Shown here in pieces: positions 25,001 to 37,264 of a stretch of 64,000 nucleotides of DNA. The notes under the pieces are model-generated. The model worked only from the letters and a program-made list of their open reading frames with translations. It had not been told where the DNA came from and ran no database searches. Origin of the DNA: Xylaria sp. FL1777 (lineage: Eukaryota > Ascomycota > Sordariomycetes > Xylariales > Xylariaceae); contig MU400535.1 of assembly GCA_022578965.1 (NCBI GenBank), positions 186,001 to 250,000 on the forward strand, in the 5' to 3' direction. The position numbers and the translations under genes were made by a program. How positions within the stretch are numbered: position 1 is the stretch's first letter; each line of letters begins with the position of its first letter.

Positions 25001-28000
25001 TTTCTTACCCTGGAACTATTCAGTATAATGATGTTGCCCTACCGAGATAGTAGAAGCAGTGCTACGGAAACATTCTCGAAGGTCGCCAGCATTTAAATCC
25101 TAGGCACATGTCCATCAATACTACTTGTACGCAGTATGTCGCTAAGGCAGACTAAGGGATGAATATTGTCGTCTATGCCTAGTTAAAACGTCGTCTCGCC
25201 GACATGTACTCCATGAATTAGTAGGAGTGTGGTTCACGAACTGTTTTGTATACACTAACTACACTCCTACCAAGTATACTAGACTACACTATTCTATACT
25301 AGTATATACTAGACCAGAAAGCCCAGGACGTTGGCCCCCACAACTAAACTACGCTTATTTGAATCGATTAGGTAGGTGACAGGGATACATATAAAATGGC
25401 TAAGTTTTTCACTATCTCGACCCTGACCTCATTGGTTGACAGTACCGTATAGTAATGGATGTATGGTACCGACTGTCTCTTTAACTTGGCGCAGGTGACA
25501 ACTGTAAACGCCACAGAACGTTCTTACGTATTGTTATCTCGTTAGGGGATATAGTTCTCATCTAGCCCGTCCTCCCGTCTCTGTTGACGAATTGGCTGCT
25601 TAGTGAGAACATGGGCATCTTCAACATGCATTCGGCACCTTTGTAGTGTATGTCTCCTCTTGCGATGGAACCTTAGCTTAGATCCAAGATTACCTTACTC
25701 GGCCCACTGCGGGAGGCCCGCGGAAGCAACACGATGCATCCGGACAGAGAAAAGGACTCGATGATGTGCGTATGCAGACTTTTGCGGCGACATCACTGCA
25801 TACACTAGGGAGGCAGTTGGGTTTAAAAAAATGTACAGATCATATTCGCTACTGCGCTACCAATTTGAGAAATCTGTGGCCCTTCCCCAATTCTCCCTCC
25901 TCAAGGTTTACCGCAAGACTTCTCTACAAGTACCTCAGCATCACAAACCTGGCCTATATGACGCACAATGACTTTGCCTGGATGCATATGCAGTAGTGCC
26001 AGGTCTGAAAGAATCACATATGCGTGCTGGTGCAAGCCCCTCCCCGCTCCGCTCATAGCGAGGGGAGAGGGTATACAGCATTTCATTTCAACGCTTAGTG
26101 ACAAGGCAGGTTGGAGAAGAAGCAGGGAAAGGGGAGAAAAACAAACTTAGGCTTTCTCTTCGATTCCATTATCGACAGAACCCAATTGTATTCTAGATGA
26201 GAGACGACCGAGGCTGTGACACATGTTGGCGCTCAGACTTCCTGCTCAGACCGAGCCTTAAATTTCCCTGTTCACAGCCGCATACTGACCTCATAATAAT
26301 ATTACACCTGGCGGTCAAGGCAGTGAGTGAGCGATACCTTGGTTTCGTACCCGCTCACCATAATGGTTAGTCGCTATTCGCGTAAAAATAAATATAGCTA
26401 ATGCGAGAATAGGCGGCGTGGTCAGGCCTAGTTAGCTCACCGGTTTCGTTATGCATGACGATCCTATTCCTCCACGACAACGAAACCCTTTTCCTATCAG
26501 GACAATCACGGTGACGGCCCTTTTACGGGCGGATGACTAGAATGTGGCAAAGATAGCAAGAATAGGCTCATTCCTTTGACGGGGATGAGACCAGCCAACC
26601 GAGTATGTTCTCCGATAGGCAACGCCTACCCGATGTTGAGTACTGAGTCCCAATCAAGAACAATAGGAAATGATACCTTTGGCCCCTTTGGCGGAGGCCC
26701 ATTCTGACCGTGTGGGCTTCCGAGTAGCCATTCGGGTCATCCTATGGCTGTTGATAGATGGTTGAACGACGACAATATGTCATGGAACACCAACATCTCC
26801 TCTTCCGCGGTACGAAAACAAAGTATTGCGGAAGTACACTTCGCGGAGCCAACGACTCTCTGGCTAAACTCGCCAAGCGCACTTCGTGGATATCGCTAGA
26901 TTTGCAATACCTATTGCCACCTCTCACCCCTCTTCTCCTCGTCATGTGAACAGGTCTATCCCCAATGGCGAAACAGAGATCTTCGCCACTTTCGTCGCCG
27001 TTGGAGAGGAATCCAGAATGCCGGATGACCACTAACGAAAATCTAGAATCATCTTTGAGAAGTAATCTCCGAGGAAAATGGGGCACACGGGAATTGCCCA
27101 AGTCCCAACCAGTGCATAGCCGTCCTCCCCTCATAGATCATCCACCACTTACTGAGCTTGGTAGGAGATAAAGACTACATCGAAAGGCAGATCGAGTCAC
27201 AGTTGCTGTGATTCGTTTAGTCGTCGAATCCCTATCATCGTCAAATCAACACCTTGGGGACAAACGGAAGACGGGCGCGGCTAGATAATGAAGGAGCGTA
27301 GGGCAACGCAGTTGGTCACCTTCTGATGTAGTTCTTTGATGTTAGGCTCTCGATGCATATATAGGTATATCATGAACTGATACCGTTATGAATATTCGAA
27401 GATCCCCCAAATAAACGAATTATACTATCAGCATACAAGTTGCGTTTTCGCTTGGTGGAATAGTAAGGTCATGGTGATGTCGATGTTCAAGTTCGCTCGA
27501 AGTTAGACTACCCAACTTTCGATGGAGGCGGATAGAATGGGTTTAAAGTCGAACGTGACCATCTATTAGTTTCTACTAAAAGGCCGAGCACAGATAAATA
27601 GACAGCAATTATACTACCACTCGTAGAGCTTAGACGTCGATGCAATCAAGAATTATTGCGTTCGTGACACCACACCTACTATGATCGAATGACTAAGTGG
27701 CGAGCGATCGCCCGATCTTGATGTCGACGAATTTCAACTCAGCACCGACTGCCCTTTAAGATAGAGCATGAAGTCCGCTTCTCTTGTTATCATCTACCAC
27801 TTTCACTCACATGGTTACACCAACACACCCAGGAGTTGGGCACTCGAAGTATGCGCGCTTGCGAATGACATAAAAATGCGAGCAACACGATGACATGAAA
27901 CGTGTTGACTCAAGACTCTCGTAAACTTCTTGAGGAGGGCCGCACAGAGTTTCTGAGACTTTTTAGTTTACAGTAATGCTATCGATCCAAGACGGCAGTG

Positions 28001-28400
28001 AACAATTTTTCTCGCTAACAAAACTTTACCTAGCGAGCAAGCAAGACTCACGTACGTCTCTGAAAAGACATCTCACCAAGTACGCCAGTAAATGGTAATA
28101 ACCAGAATTTTGTGAGAAGATACTTTTATCTCTTTCAAACTGAGTGTTGATATGGATTATCTGCGTCATCTACACGATAATCGTCGGTTTCCTGACCTCG
28201 ACAGATCCAAGACCGTCACCACCGCATCAGTGTTGGAGTATACTTCCAAGTAAGGACCAACTTCCCTTCACCCGGAAATAAACAAATGAATAAAACCGTC
28301 TCGGGTCCGTGGTGTGGGGATGATACGGGAAAGCTCGTGCCAGAGAGATAAACCGTCTGTTGGCAACGATGCCGACGCCGATGCCGATACACCCACCTGT
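22001..28400. other. Gene-free stretch, possibly with very old gene remains
   Basis: No intact gene was found. On the minus strand, 22263-22967 gives several short frames with protein-like composition (for example DGYPFWTGLNCSD) that change frame repeatedly. I could not match them to a family. AT-rich DNA with TATACTAG-type short repeats lies at about 25250-25320. A B-box-like GGTTCGAAATCC at about 23255 lacks an A box and tRNA folding. Confidence 0.4.
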
Positions 28401-29126
28401 TCCCCCTTCTGCCTTGGACCCTGCTGGTATACTAATTAGAGGGTAGCGATTCGTGGCCGATCATTCCGCCGACACGAGGCGAGACAGAAGACTCAGCTGC
28501 AAAGTACTTCCCGGAAAGCTTGTTTTCCGGCTCGAGAAGCATGTATATCACACCGACCTCCCCACTACCGAACCGGGGGGTGCCTGTCAAAGGTTACTCG
28601 ACAAGCCGAGATGCCTCACCGAGATGGATAAGGGTTACTTTTCATCCCGTTCCACGTCGTCCCGAGCCGGGAAGCTGCAGCGTGCGTCTGTGACTCGGGT
28701 TCTCCCCTGCCTGCCAGCCAGCATCGGCTGCGCAGGCTGGCTCCCCTCAGTTACCCACCACAAAGGGACGCCAAGGAAACTGACACCTGCCGTAACGATG
28801 CCTACACAGCGTTCCATGATGCGAGGTGGACCGGATTTCACGTTTTATGCTCTGTGGTTACAGAGCCGAATGCAACCCGAGCAGGTCGGTCAGTGATAGC
28901 TCGGGCAGATTACGGGAAGGGAGGGGAGGGGGGCACACGGCTCGCATCCTGGCCCGCATCAATGCGACGGCGACCATCTGGCCACTTAGCTGGGTTGTGG
29001 AAACGTCGAGGCTGTCTATCTGAGACCGGCAAGACACGACCGATTCTTATTTTTGGGTCTGAGACCTACCAGAGCCGCGTCTGGGAACGGGGAATCGACG
29101 GATGCGTTTGTGGAGTTGAGCAGGGG

Positions 29127-29151
29127 AAAAAATAAAAATAAAAATAAAAAA
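29127..29151 (+). repeat. AAAAAT pentamer/hexamer A-rich repeat
   Basis: Four units of AAAAAT in tandem. Confidence 0.75.
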
Positions 29152-29808
29152 CGTAAGAGCAATTCAATGGGCATGCATCGACGACAGAAGAATGAAATGG
29201 GTTAATTCCTGGGAGCGTAGGCGAGAGGTTATTTGAAATGCAATCTTGGGCACTGGACTACTTTGTATTATACAGGGGCGACTTACACTATTCGGAGGAG
29301 TTCATATAAGACCACCACCTCCATGATTTGGCGGCTGGAAAATCTGGATTTCGATAGCCATCTACTCTTAGTCTACCATGTACACAAAAACGTGCTTGAC
29401 ACTATTGGGCCTATGTGGTTAGAAGCCATCTATTTTATCTTTCACGGGATGAGAACAATGTGACACATTTATTTCAACATGGCACACGTACGACACCTCG
29501 CTCGCAAGCACCCGTTTAGTAAGTAAGTATCTCAAACTAGGTACTGATTAGCGCTATATAAGAGATTTCAATCATAGGGAATTACCGGTACCATTTGCCT
29601 CTCCTTTTTTCTTCTCCTTTCTCTGGAATTAAGTTGATGGTAAAATCGAGCTTAAACGACCAATAGTATCTCCTAGCTAGCTCGAGGGTTGTCTAGACCA
29701 CCTGGAGAGTGCCCAGCCTCCAGATAAACTATACTAGAAGCCCCTGAAACGAACAGGCGGTCATCCCTTGTACAGTGCTTGTTCTACACCTGAACTGTAT
29801 ATATGAAG

Positions 29809-29875
29809 TGTCCCGAGTGGTCTAACGGCGACAAATATGGGGCTGAGTCCACTAGGAAGAGAGCACTGAGCACTC
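29809..29875 (+). other. tRNA-like fragment (A-box half of a Leu/Ser-type tRNA)
   Basis: TGTCCCGAGTGGTCTAACGGCG at 29809-29830 closely resembles the D-arm and A box of type II tRNAs for leucine or serine (CCGAGTGGTCTAA-GGCG). Downstream sequence has no clear anticodon arm, and no GGTTCGAATCC B box was found. It therefore looks like a decayed or truncated tRNA, or a chance match. Confidence 0.3.
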
Positions 29876-30329
29876 GGTGTTTGTTGGTCTTCCTACAAAA
29901 CAAAACATACCTCGGTAGGTATCTAAGGATCATCTAAGGATCACCAAGCTTCTTTTTAGGACGTTCTGGCTACACTTACACTGTATGAGGACACTGTGGC
30001 GCCCTTCGACCCAACCGACCCGAACGCCCAGCCGGGTTCCGAGCCCCCGGCCGTCTATCTTTCCCCTCTTTTCCTGCTATTCCCACGTGCATGCTCGTTG
30101 CTGAGGTCACTGCTGAGCTGAGGTGAGGGCCGAATGATCATCTGAGCGCTGTGCCCTGGACTGCGCGGGAGACGAACAGGTGGCGAATAGCAACAGTCCA
30201 CTGCGTGAGATAGGAATGAGGCTGAAGAGGGATCGTCTCCTCTTTCCGGCCCCCCAATGAAGTTCGTTTGTTCTTTGTTTACTGCTGCCGGGTCTCAGTC
30301 CTTTGTCCTTTGTTGTTTGACGGCCGTTA

Positions 30330-30352
30330 CCAACACCAACACCAACACCACC
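30330..30352 (+). repeat. CCAACA tandem repeat
   Basis: Three tandem CAACAC units in the presumed leader of the gene at 31564. Confidence 0.7.
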
Positions 30353-30780
30353 TAAACACTACCACCACCACAGCGCTGTGCACTGCGGTATACCGGTACC
30401 TACTTACCTAGTATAAGCCGTATAAGGCGCCTTTGCCCACCGCTCTCTCGGTATCGGCGCAACTCCCAACACCCCCGACCCCTTGATCTAACCCCTTGGT
30501 CAATTTGCTTAATTGCTCAATTACTCTGGTCTCCTCTCTCATTTCACTGCGTCGCCGACTCCGACCGCGCACGCCAAAACCACCCACCGCACAAAGAGCG
30601 GTCGGTCAATCCCCTCAACCAGCCCACCGGTCGAACCAACATCAGCTTCCGTCAACCCTGTAATCCCGCAAGCCTATCTCCATACCTAGGAGATGCACTA
30701 GCATCCCCAGCAACCCGATCATCCCAAACAAGAAACGTTGGATTGCTTTCCCCTCTTTCTCTCCGCCTACACTACTGTCA

Positions 30781-30803
30781 CCGCCGCCGCCGCCGCCGCC
30801 GCC
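30781..30803 (+). repeat. CCG trinucleotide repeat
   Basis: Seven or more CCG units without interruption, in the C/T-rich region upstream of 31564. Confidence 0.85.
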
Positions 30804-31563
30804 TCCTCTTACTAGGTATTACTATCTTAGCCCACCAGACTATCTGTCCATCGATCTATCAATCTATCTATCTTCTTCCATTCCTCGTCATCTATGCGGC
30901 GTAGGTAACATATGCCTCCTTTAAAATCCATGACCCAGTCCACTTTTCATTACTTCCGTGTTTCCGCGACTCTTCTTTTAGTGCTCGTACTACAAAGATA
31001 AGGGTATCCAGACTGGGTACATAAGAGTCAGTCATCAGTCATCTGTCGAACCTTAGGCACTCCGGGTATTGGCTCTTCCTGAATGATTGCGCCTGCGTGA
31101 TTAACGCGTCAGCCACCATTTGAATCGCAATTAATTGGCCAAGCAACGAACACTCTTCTTCATTCGTTGCCTCCTCATAAATGTCATGTCTAGCCCTTCC
31201 ATCTGACACTGGCTCAGTCCTATCGGCTTTCTCGGACTATCGGTAGATCCGGCTTCATTATTCTCTTAACAGTTCAAGTCTATTAAAAGCACTTATTTCT
31301 TGCTTAAGCTTTGGCTCTAGATAGTCTGTCTGCTTGCTACCCACGCCTACGGCCTAAACAACGTTTGTTTGCTACTAGTCTATACTTGAGGTTTATCCGG
31401 CTTACGTCTACTCAATGTATCTGGTCCGGTGATCCCGTGCGCTTGTCGCCGACTACAGAGCTGCCCGGTCGTATCCGGGTTGCTCACCCTTTGAAAGAGA
31501 GACTTATATATACAATCCGCACTCCTATTTGGGTTACTGGCATTCTTCAACTTTAGCGTTGTG

Positions 31564-33126
31564 ATGGCATCGTTGCAGTCCATATCCGGATTTGGATCAC
31601 ATGGCGCCAAATATAAGGACAGCAAGCCAAAGGTTAAACCGGTGGTGAAGCCAATCCTGAAGAAATGGTCGCAGTCTGAAAAGGAAAAAAGGAGCTTGGA
31701 CTTGGATCGAGGATGGGATGAACAGGAGGAGCAATATCAGAATACACAGGGTTGGGGCCGGTCCTCGTCACTCGCCTTTCATGATCAAGCGGTAGCCGGC
31801 ACCGATGCTGCCGGTACTGTGACGCCGGGAGTAGCGGGAGGAGTGGGATTGGGGCTACTAGGGAATGCGACGAGTACGCGACGGTATAACCACTCCAGAT
31901 CGATCAGCAGTACAAGTCATGCCTCCGGCACAACTTCGAACAGCAGCAACGGCATCGCTGCACCTCGCCAGGCTGGTGCTACCTTTGTGCATCCCTTCCA
32001 ACAGACTCCGCGAACGTCGACCCCTCCATTGATGTCGTACGCCAATTCATTGGCCTCAATGGCAGATACGCGTGACTATACACCCACTACTATCACCGAA
32101 GACGACGACAATGAGGATGGTATTGCTGCCAGTATAGGACCCCGCACCAACTCACACCATTATAGCAACAATAGCCACAACAGCAGTACCATTAACATTC
32201 ACTACGTTAACCTTCCCAATTCAAATTCACCCTCCCAGCCAACATTAACCTCACAACTGCCTTCCTTAGCTAGCCAGCGCACATCCTCCACTGATGTCTC
32301 CGACGCAAACTCACCTAAACCGCCACCTCAGCCTTCACTTCGAGTCAACACGTCGCGTGCTTCCTCGAGTATACCCACACACTCCTCCCGATTAGCCAGT
32401 GTCTCCAGCCGATCGGATCTTTACCTCGACCGTATCGTAGATTTGGATTCTCCTGCATCATCTAACCTACCACCAACCGCTGTCGCGTCTCCATCCAGTT
32501 CGATAGCGCCAATGACCCCCATGCGTACATCACTTGACGGCGGGTTTGCGCGGCTGCGTGCCAAGTCGGACCTTGATACTGTTACTCGTGCGGAGCACCT
32601 CCGTGCAGCGCGCCGGAAGTTTGAGATAAAGGAAAGGGCCAAGGATGAGAAATACGCACGAGAAGAGATCAAGCGCCGAGAACGGGCTGACAATAAGCGC
32701 GCGCATGAGCTTGAGAAGCAACTAGCAGCGCGCCATAAGGAGCAACTGGCTGCAAGAGCGCGGGAGGAGGCTGCCGAGCTGGAAGAAGCTCTCCAACGTG
32801 GAAAGCACAATAGGAAAGTTAGCATCGCTAGCAGCGGCCGTCCTAGTCTATCCATATCTCGACCAAGCTTAAATCTCGGCCGGCCCAGCATCTCGCGCAG
32901 GAACACACCAAGCCGGATCAGTGAATCGGAAAAATTCATGAGTAGCAGCTATGACAGTACAGGCCCCCGCAGCCCGCCCACATACGGCAGAGCAGCTGGG
33001 TCTGCTCATTCTACACCATTTACATCTTCTAAGCATAGGATCAAGGCAAAGAAGAAGACACAGAGTGCATGGACTGCGTTCATACTGTGGTTGAGAACAA
33101 AGCTGCTACGAATGAGCAGGAACTGA
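31564..33126 (+). CDS. Serine-rich, mostly disordered protein with a charged coiled coil
   Basis: A single exon gives 520 aa, starting MASLQSISGFGSHGAKYKDS. I recognise no named family. An N-terminal basic/acidic segment (to about residue 75) includes PKVKPVVKPILKKW, which resembles a short conserved docking-type motif. A long Ser/Thr/Pro/Asn-rich low-complexity region follows (about 80-335). A strongly charged helix lies at about 343-420, with RAEHLRAARRKFEIKERAKD and many Arg, Lys and Glu residues; it should form a coiled coil. A Ser-Arg stretch (PSLSISRPSLNLGRPSISRR) comes next. The C-terminus ends with a basic, aromatic segment, SAWTAFILWLRTKLLRMSRN, which could bind a membrane. Homologous hypothetical proteins seem widespread in filamentous ascomycetes (from memory). 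Function is unknown; coding status is well supported by the long uninterrupted frame. Confidence 0.8.
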   Translation: MASLQSISGFGSHGAKYKDSKPKVKPVVKPILKKWSQSEKEKRSLDLDRGWDEQEEQYQNTQGWGRSSSLAFHDQAVAGTDAAGTVTPGVAGGVGLGLLGNATSTRRYNHSRSISSTSHASGTTSNSSNGIAAPRQAGATFVHPFQQTPRTSTPPLMSYANSLASMADTRDYTPTTITEDDDNEDGIAASIGPRTNSHHYSNNSHNSSTINIHYVNLPNSNSPSQPTLTSQLPSLASQRTSSTDVSDANSPKPPPQPSLRVNTSRASSSIPTHSSRLASVSSRSDLYLDRIVDLDSPASSNLPPTAVASPSSSIAPMTPMRTSLDGGFARLRAKSDLDTVTRAEHLRAARRKFEIKERAKDEKYAREEIKRRERADNKRAHELEKQLAARHKEQLAARAREEAAELEEALQRGKHNRKVSIASSGRPSLSISRPSLNLGRPSISRRNTPSRISESEKFMSSSYDSTGPRSPPTYGRAAGSAHSTPFTSSKHRIKAKKKTQSAWTAFILWLRTKLLRMSRN

Positions 33127-35577
33127 TCCGATCTCAGCTCTTCGCAAAGAGCAGATTTTCTTTTTCTTTTCTACGTCTTCCGAATCGGGGAAATCAGACC
33201 CCGATATTCACGGCGCACATTGTTGTGCATTTTCATGAAAGACATTGATGACACAGTTACGAATTTATTGGACAGGGCGTTTAAGGACGGTACTGGTATA
33301 TGATTCTGGTATCACAACTTGGAGTCTTATGGCGTTATTCTCGTCGGATTAGAATCTCGAGAATGAGGATAGGCTTCAGATTGTTTTGATTGGTAGATTT
33401 GGTTTTCCAAAGGGAATTCAGGTCGAGGGCCGGATACACAAACCCGGACACTTCATCTCCATCACAAGGCTGGGCGAGATCGATACCTGATTGGTCATCT
33501 CGGGAAGATCGCCAGCCCACAAGCAAGCATTCGGTAGCTTCGTTCAGAGTCTGTACACGTCAAGCAGATGCCAACAGAGGCAAGAACCAAAGGGAGACCA
33601 ATTAGCTTTACATTGCCTCTCTCTTCTCTTCTGTGCGATTGCACCAAATACAATTCTATTCTTCAAGCAAACAACATGATACCTACATGTGATATTGTAG
33701 TAACGGAAAGTTTATTAGATGACCAGCATGTCCATTGAAAAGCAATTAGTAGTTACGACTCATGGAACGGCATACTTTGCTAGTTGGAAAGTACATCGTA
33801 TTTATTCCAAGTAAAGCTTCTTTGGAGAAAACGTAACAGGCTTATCCATATACCACGAAGCACAAAACAGCAAGGTTTTAGTATCTACCATAGTATCGGT
33901 ACCATGACACCATATATAGGTCCACCTAAACTGAAGTTGTTGAACGTGTTGTAGAATACACTAGCCCACTATACCTGAAGTGAGTTTCACATCATCGTCA
34001 TGCTTGTTTCACCAGAAGTGGGAATCGGACAAGTCCAGGTCTAGGTAGTGCAGATACCATTCATTCATTGGATCGCCCATTGGATTGGTATTGCACGGTA
34101 CTGTAAGTACCTGTATGCCAGATGATGGTGGTGATGATGATGATGTGCCGCCGGCAGCTAACCGCTTCCGGATGTAGCGGCTAGCTTCTTTGGCGGCGCT
34201 TGCAGAGATCTTTAGAAGCATTTGATTGAATGGAATGGGTACGGTACCTATATACTTACATTACAGTTCGTGCCCCATAATCCATTCAAGTAGTACCTTT
34301 TTCAGACTTTATACTCAGAAGACAAAGGGAGGAACCTTAACAGAAGAGTTGGATTTGATATTAAATTATACTTTTTGTTCGTCTAAGGTTGATTGCCGAC
34401 TTTATCTTCCTCGTATAAAATGCGGGTTTTTTAAAAGCATGTAGTCATCATGGCATTTATTTACACTAGCTGTTGTCTCGGTATTTGGTAGAGAACTACT
34501 GTACGATGCCTGTACCCCTCAGTACTTGTAGTTAACTGCAGTGTAGCTATCGTAATGGTGCACCGCCAATTCAAAGTGATATACATTATAAGCCAATAGG
34601 TAGTTACTCACCTAATCACAGAAGCTATTACATGTATGCGTAAACAGGTATTCTGGCTCATCTACAAATTCAAGATAACTATATTACTACCTACATATTT
34701 ACTACCTACACATAGAGATACATATATACGTAGACGGATGCATAAAATGAATGTTTTCTGGGCTTTGCTTGGCTGGGGCATTGAGGCTGTGCAGATGTTT
34801 GAAGCTACCACCACACATCACAGCCAATAGCAGGTCGAGATCGCCCCTTCTATGTAACGGCCTTGTCGTTGTGTTCCTGCCGCAATCCGTAACAAATTGG
34901 AATTCCTGAATACGCAATTTCCACTGTCGTATCCACTCTGGGGTGTCCACTCATTTGCGCTACTGTAGTTTAGAGCCAAGAGCCAAGACGACTTCTCTCC
35001 TTTTGCGCCTATCCTGTCTAATGATCTGCCTGCCTACCACCTACAACCCATCCGCCAGCGTGACCCTCAGTCGCCCAGTCTCCCTCCCTAGCCTCCCAAC
35101 CCTCACCTGAGTCGTTCATTCATCTATCCATTCATTCATTCACTCATTCATTTCGTGCTTGGGGCTTTGCTTGGGGATCTCCTGGTTGATCTACTTGTAG
35201 GGATTGCTTATTTGCTTGTCACTCTCTTTGACATCAACAGTCTACACATCTCACCACGCCACACGACACAACCGACCTACAACACTCCGTACCGCGCTTC
35301 TACCGCTATTCCGCTGCCATTCCAGTCCCATACATTACTCGGCTGTTGGTGGATTCCTCGTCGCCCTACTTATTCGAAGCAACTTGGCAACCGACAACTC
35401 TCCGTTTGGCCTTCATTGCATCTGTTCTCCCTTTCCATTGGGTCTTTATCCATGTCAACGATACCCTTGTCTGAATAAGGGGTCCTCTGTTCTTTACTGC
35501 ACTTTCCGAGCGTAAAGTGCACACGCGCTTGTTGAAGCACGTTCTTGTACACTACTGAAGAGTCAGCCGCCAACATC
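33127..35577. other. Intergenic region before the GH76 gene
   Basis: This 2.45-kb stretch has no supported gene. Around 34985-35540 the plus strand is C/T-rich with ATTC repeats (35115-35153), as expected for the promoter and leader of the GH76 gene. The rest is AT-leaning. Confidence 0.5.
35115..35153 (+). repeat. ATTC-type tetranucleotide repeat
   Basis: CATT/CATC units with a few variants, upstream of the GH76 start. Confidence 0.75.
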
Positions 35578-37264
35578 ATGGTGAGGTTACCGACGGCGCT
35601 GCTGGCCACATGCGGTCTCCTTGCTGGGAGAGCCCTCGGTGCTCTCGAGGTCGATCTCACTGATAAAGGTGCGTGCACCCCTCTTACACCTTGCCAATGG
35701 AATATTGAAATTTCTTGTCATGATGAGCTAACCATCCTCGCCCGTCCAGACTCCATAAAGAAGGCGGCCGGTCTCGTCGCCCAAGACCTCCTTAGCTTTT
35801 ACCACGGCGATGAGCCCGGCTGGGTCCCAGGCATCCTACCCGGCCCTCCCCCAGATGGTGATTATTACTGGTGGCAAGGTGGTGCCATGTGGGGTGCATT
35901 GTTGGATTATCGACATGTAACGGGAGACACCCAATTCGACGACATCATTTTCCAAGCCTTGCAATTCCAGGTTGGAGACGACAGAGACTACAACCCGGCC
36001 AACTGGTCTGCCTCGATGGGTAACGATGATCAATCCTTCTGGGCCTTTGCTGCTATGCTTGCTGCCGAAACAGGGTTCCAAAATCCCGCCAGTGATCAGC
36101 CTCAATGGCTGGCATTAGCTCAGGCTGTTTTCAACGAGCAAACTCACATAGACAGGCGTGTTGAAGGTGGAAATTGCGACTGGGGTCTACGCTGGCAGGT
36201 ATACAGAACTAACAACGGTTTTGATTACATCAACAGTACGCACTATCCTATTCAACCCCCATCGTAGGACTGCGGTTAACTAAAATAAATAATAGCTGTT
36301 GCTAATGCCTGCTACTTCAATGTGGGCGCCCGACTTGCCCGCTATACAGACAACTCCACCTATGCTGATTTGGCTGAGAAAACTTGGGATTTGATATGGA
36401 GACTCGGCTACATCACTGAGGATTACGATGTCTATGATGGCGCCCATTTGCCGGATTGCACGAGCATCAATAAAGCCCAGTTTTCGTACAATGCTGCCAT
36501 GCTTATGCAGGGTGCCGCATTTCTATATAACCATGTATGTCCTCCTATCTTCCCGTCCATATCTACACACATCACCGTATCAACACGGACTCGGGCTCTG
36601 GCATTTGGATTGTAATTCCCTTCGAAAGGGCTACAGGAGCTGCGCACTGCCCTATTTATCAGGACTCAACCGAGAGTATACTGACACCATGTGTCCAAAA
36701 TAGACAAACAATTCGACTTGGAAAGATCGCCTAGATGGCATGACCAATGGTATAGTCCGTGTTTTCTTCGCCCAGGATGGAGTTGCATATGAGCCCTCAT
36801 GCGAACCTCCCCCAGGTTCTTGCAATTCTGATATGCAGTCTTACCGAGGCTATATGCTCCGATGGATGGCGAACACAGTCCAACTAGCACCACATCTATC
36901 TGACACGATCATGCCCGTCGTCATGAAGTCGGCCACAGCTGGCGTAAAGCAATGTACCGGTGGTGCCAACGGACGCATGTGCGGTTTTCATTGGACTAAC
37001 GGTACATATGATGGCTTACAAAGTGCCAGTTTAGAGATGAATGTACTTGGTGCATTGACAGCCTTGTTAATGCCTGATGTAGCAGTTCCGTTGACCAATA
37101 CAACGGGTGGCACATCTCAAGGTGATCCTGATGCTGGTCAGGCCAAGACGGAATTACCAACCTTCGCCCCCATCACGACTGGTGATAAGGCTGGCGCAAG
37201 CATCCTTACGATTCTCATCGTCACGGGTGCCCTTTCAGCCTTTGCATGGATGAGTCTAGATTGA
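35578..37264 (+). CDS. GPI-anchored GH76 mannan endo-1,6-alpha-mannosidase (Dfg5/Dcw1 type)
   Basis: Four exons are proposed: 35578-35668, 35750-36235, 36296-36534 and 36704-37264 (458 aa). Introns are 81, 60 and 169 bp. Joins restore LEVDLTDKDSIKKAAGLVA, FDYIN-T-VANACYFNVGARLA and FLYNH-TNNSTWKDRL. A signal peptide (MVRLPTALLATCGLLAGRALG) leads the protein. The GH76 region shows DYYWWQGGAMWG, SMGNDDQSFWAF with the paired aspartates, and NGGNCDWGLRW-like sequence (EGGNCDWGLRWQ). The tail is Thr/Ser-rich, then hydrophobic (ASILTILIVTGALSAFAW), as for a GPI signal. Dfg5/Dcw1 enzymes cross-link GPI proteins to cell-wall glucan and are needed for wall growth. Intron 1 is a multiple of three and lacks a stop, so reading through it adds 27 residues. 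Very confident family call. Confidence 0.93.

Larger units (their letters stand above)
28401..31563. other. Intergenic region with GC-rich patch, tRNA-like fragment and long leader of the next gene
   Basis: Sequence at 28450-29110 is relatively GC-rich and carries open frames without domains. An A-rich pentamer repeat lies at 29127-29151 and a tRNA-like fragment near 29811. From about 30000 the plus strand becomes C/T-rich with CCAACA (30330-30352) and CCG (30781-30803) repeats. This is typical of promoters and 5' leaders of fungal regulatory genes, so it probably belongs to the gene starting at 31564. Confidence 0.5.

Noticed and set aside
26742..27171. Frames on both strands
   Set aside because: Mutually overlapping and domain-free.
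28453..29135. Overlapping frames in a GC-rich patch
   Set aside because: GC-rich DNA gives long chance frames; no motif found on either strand.
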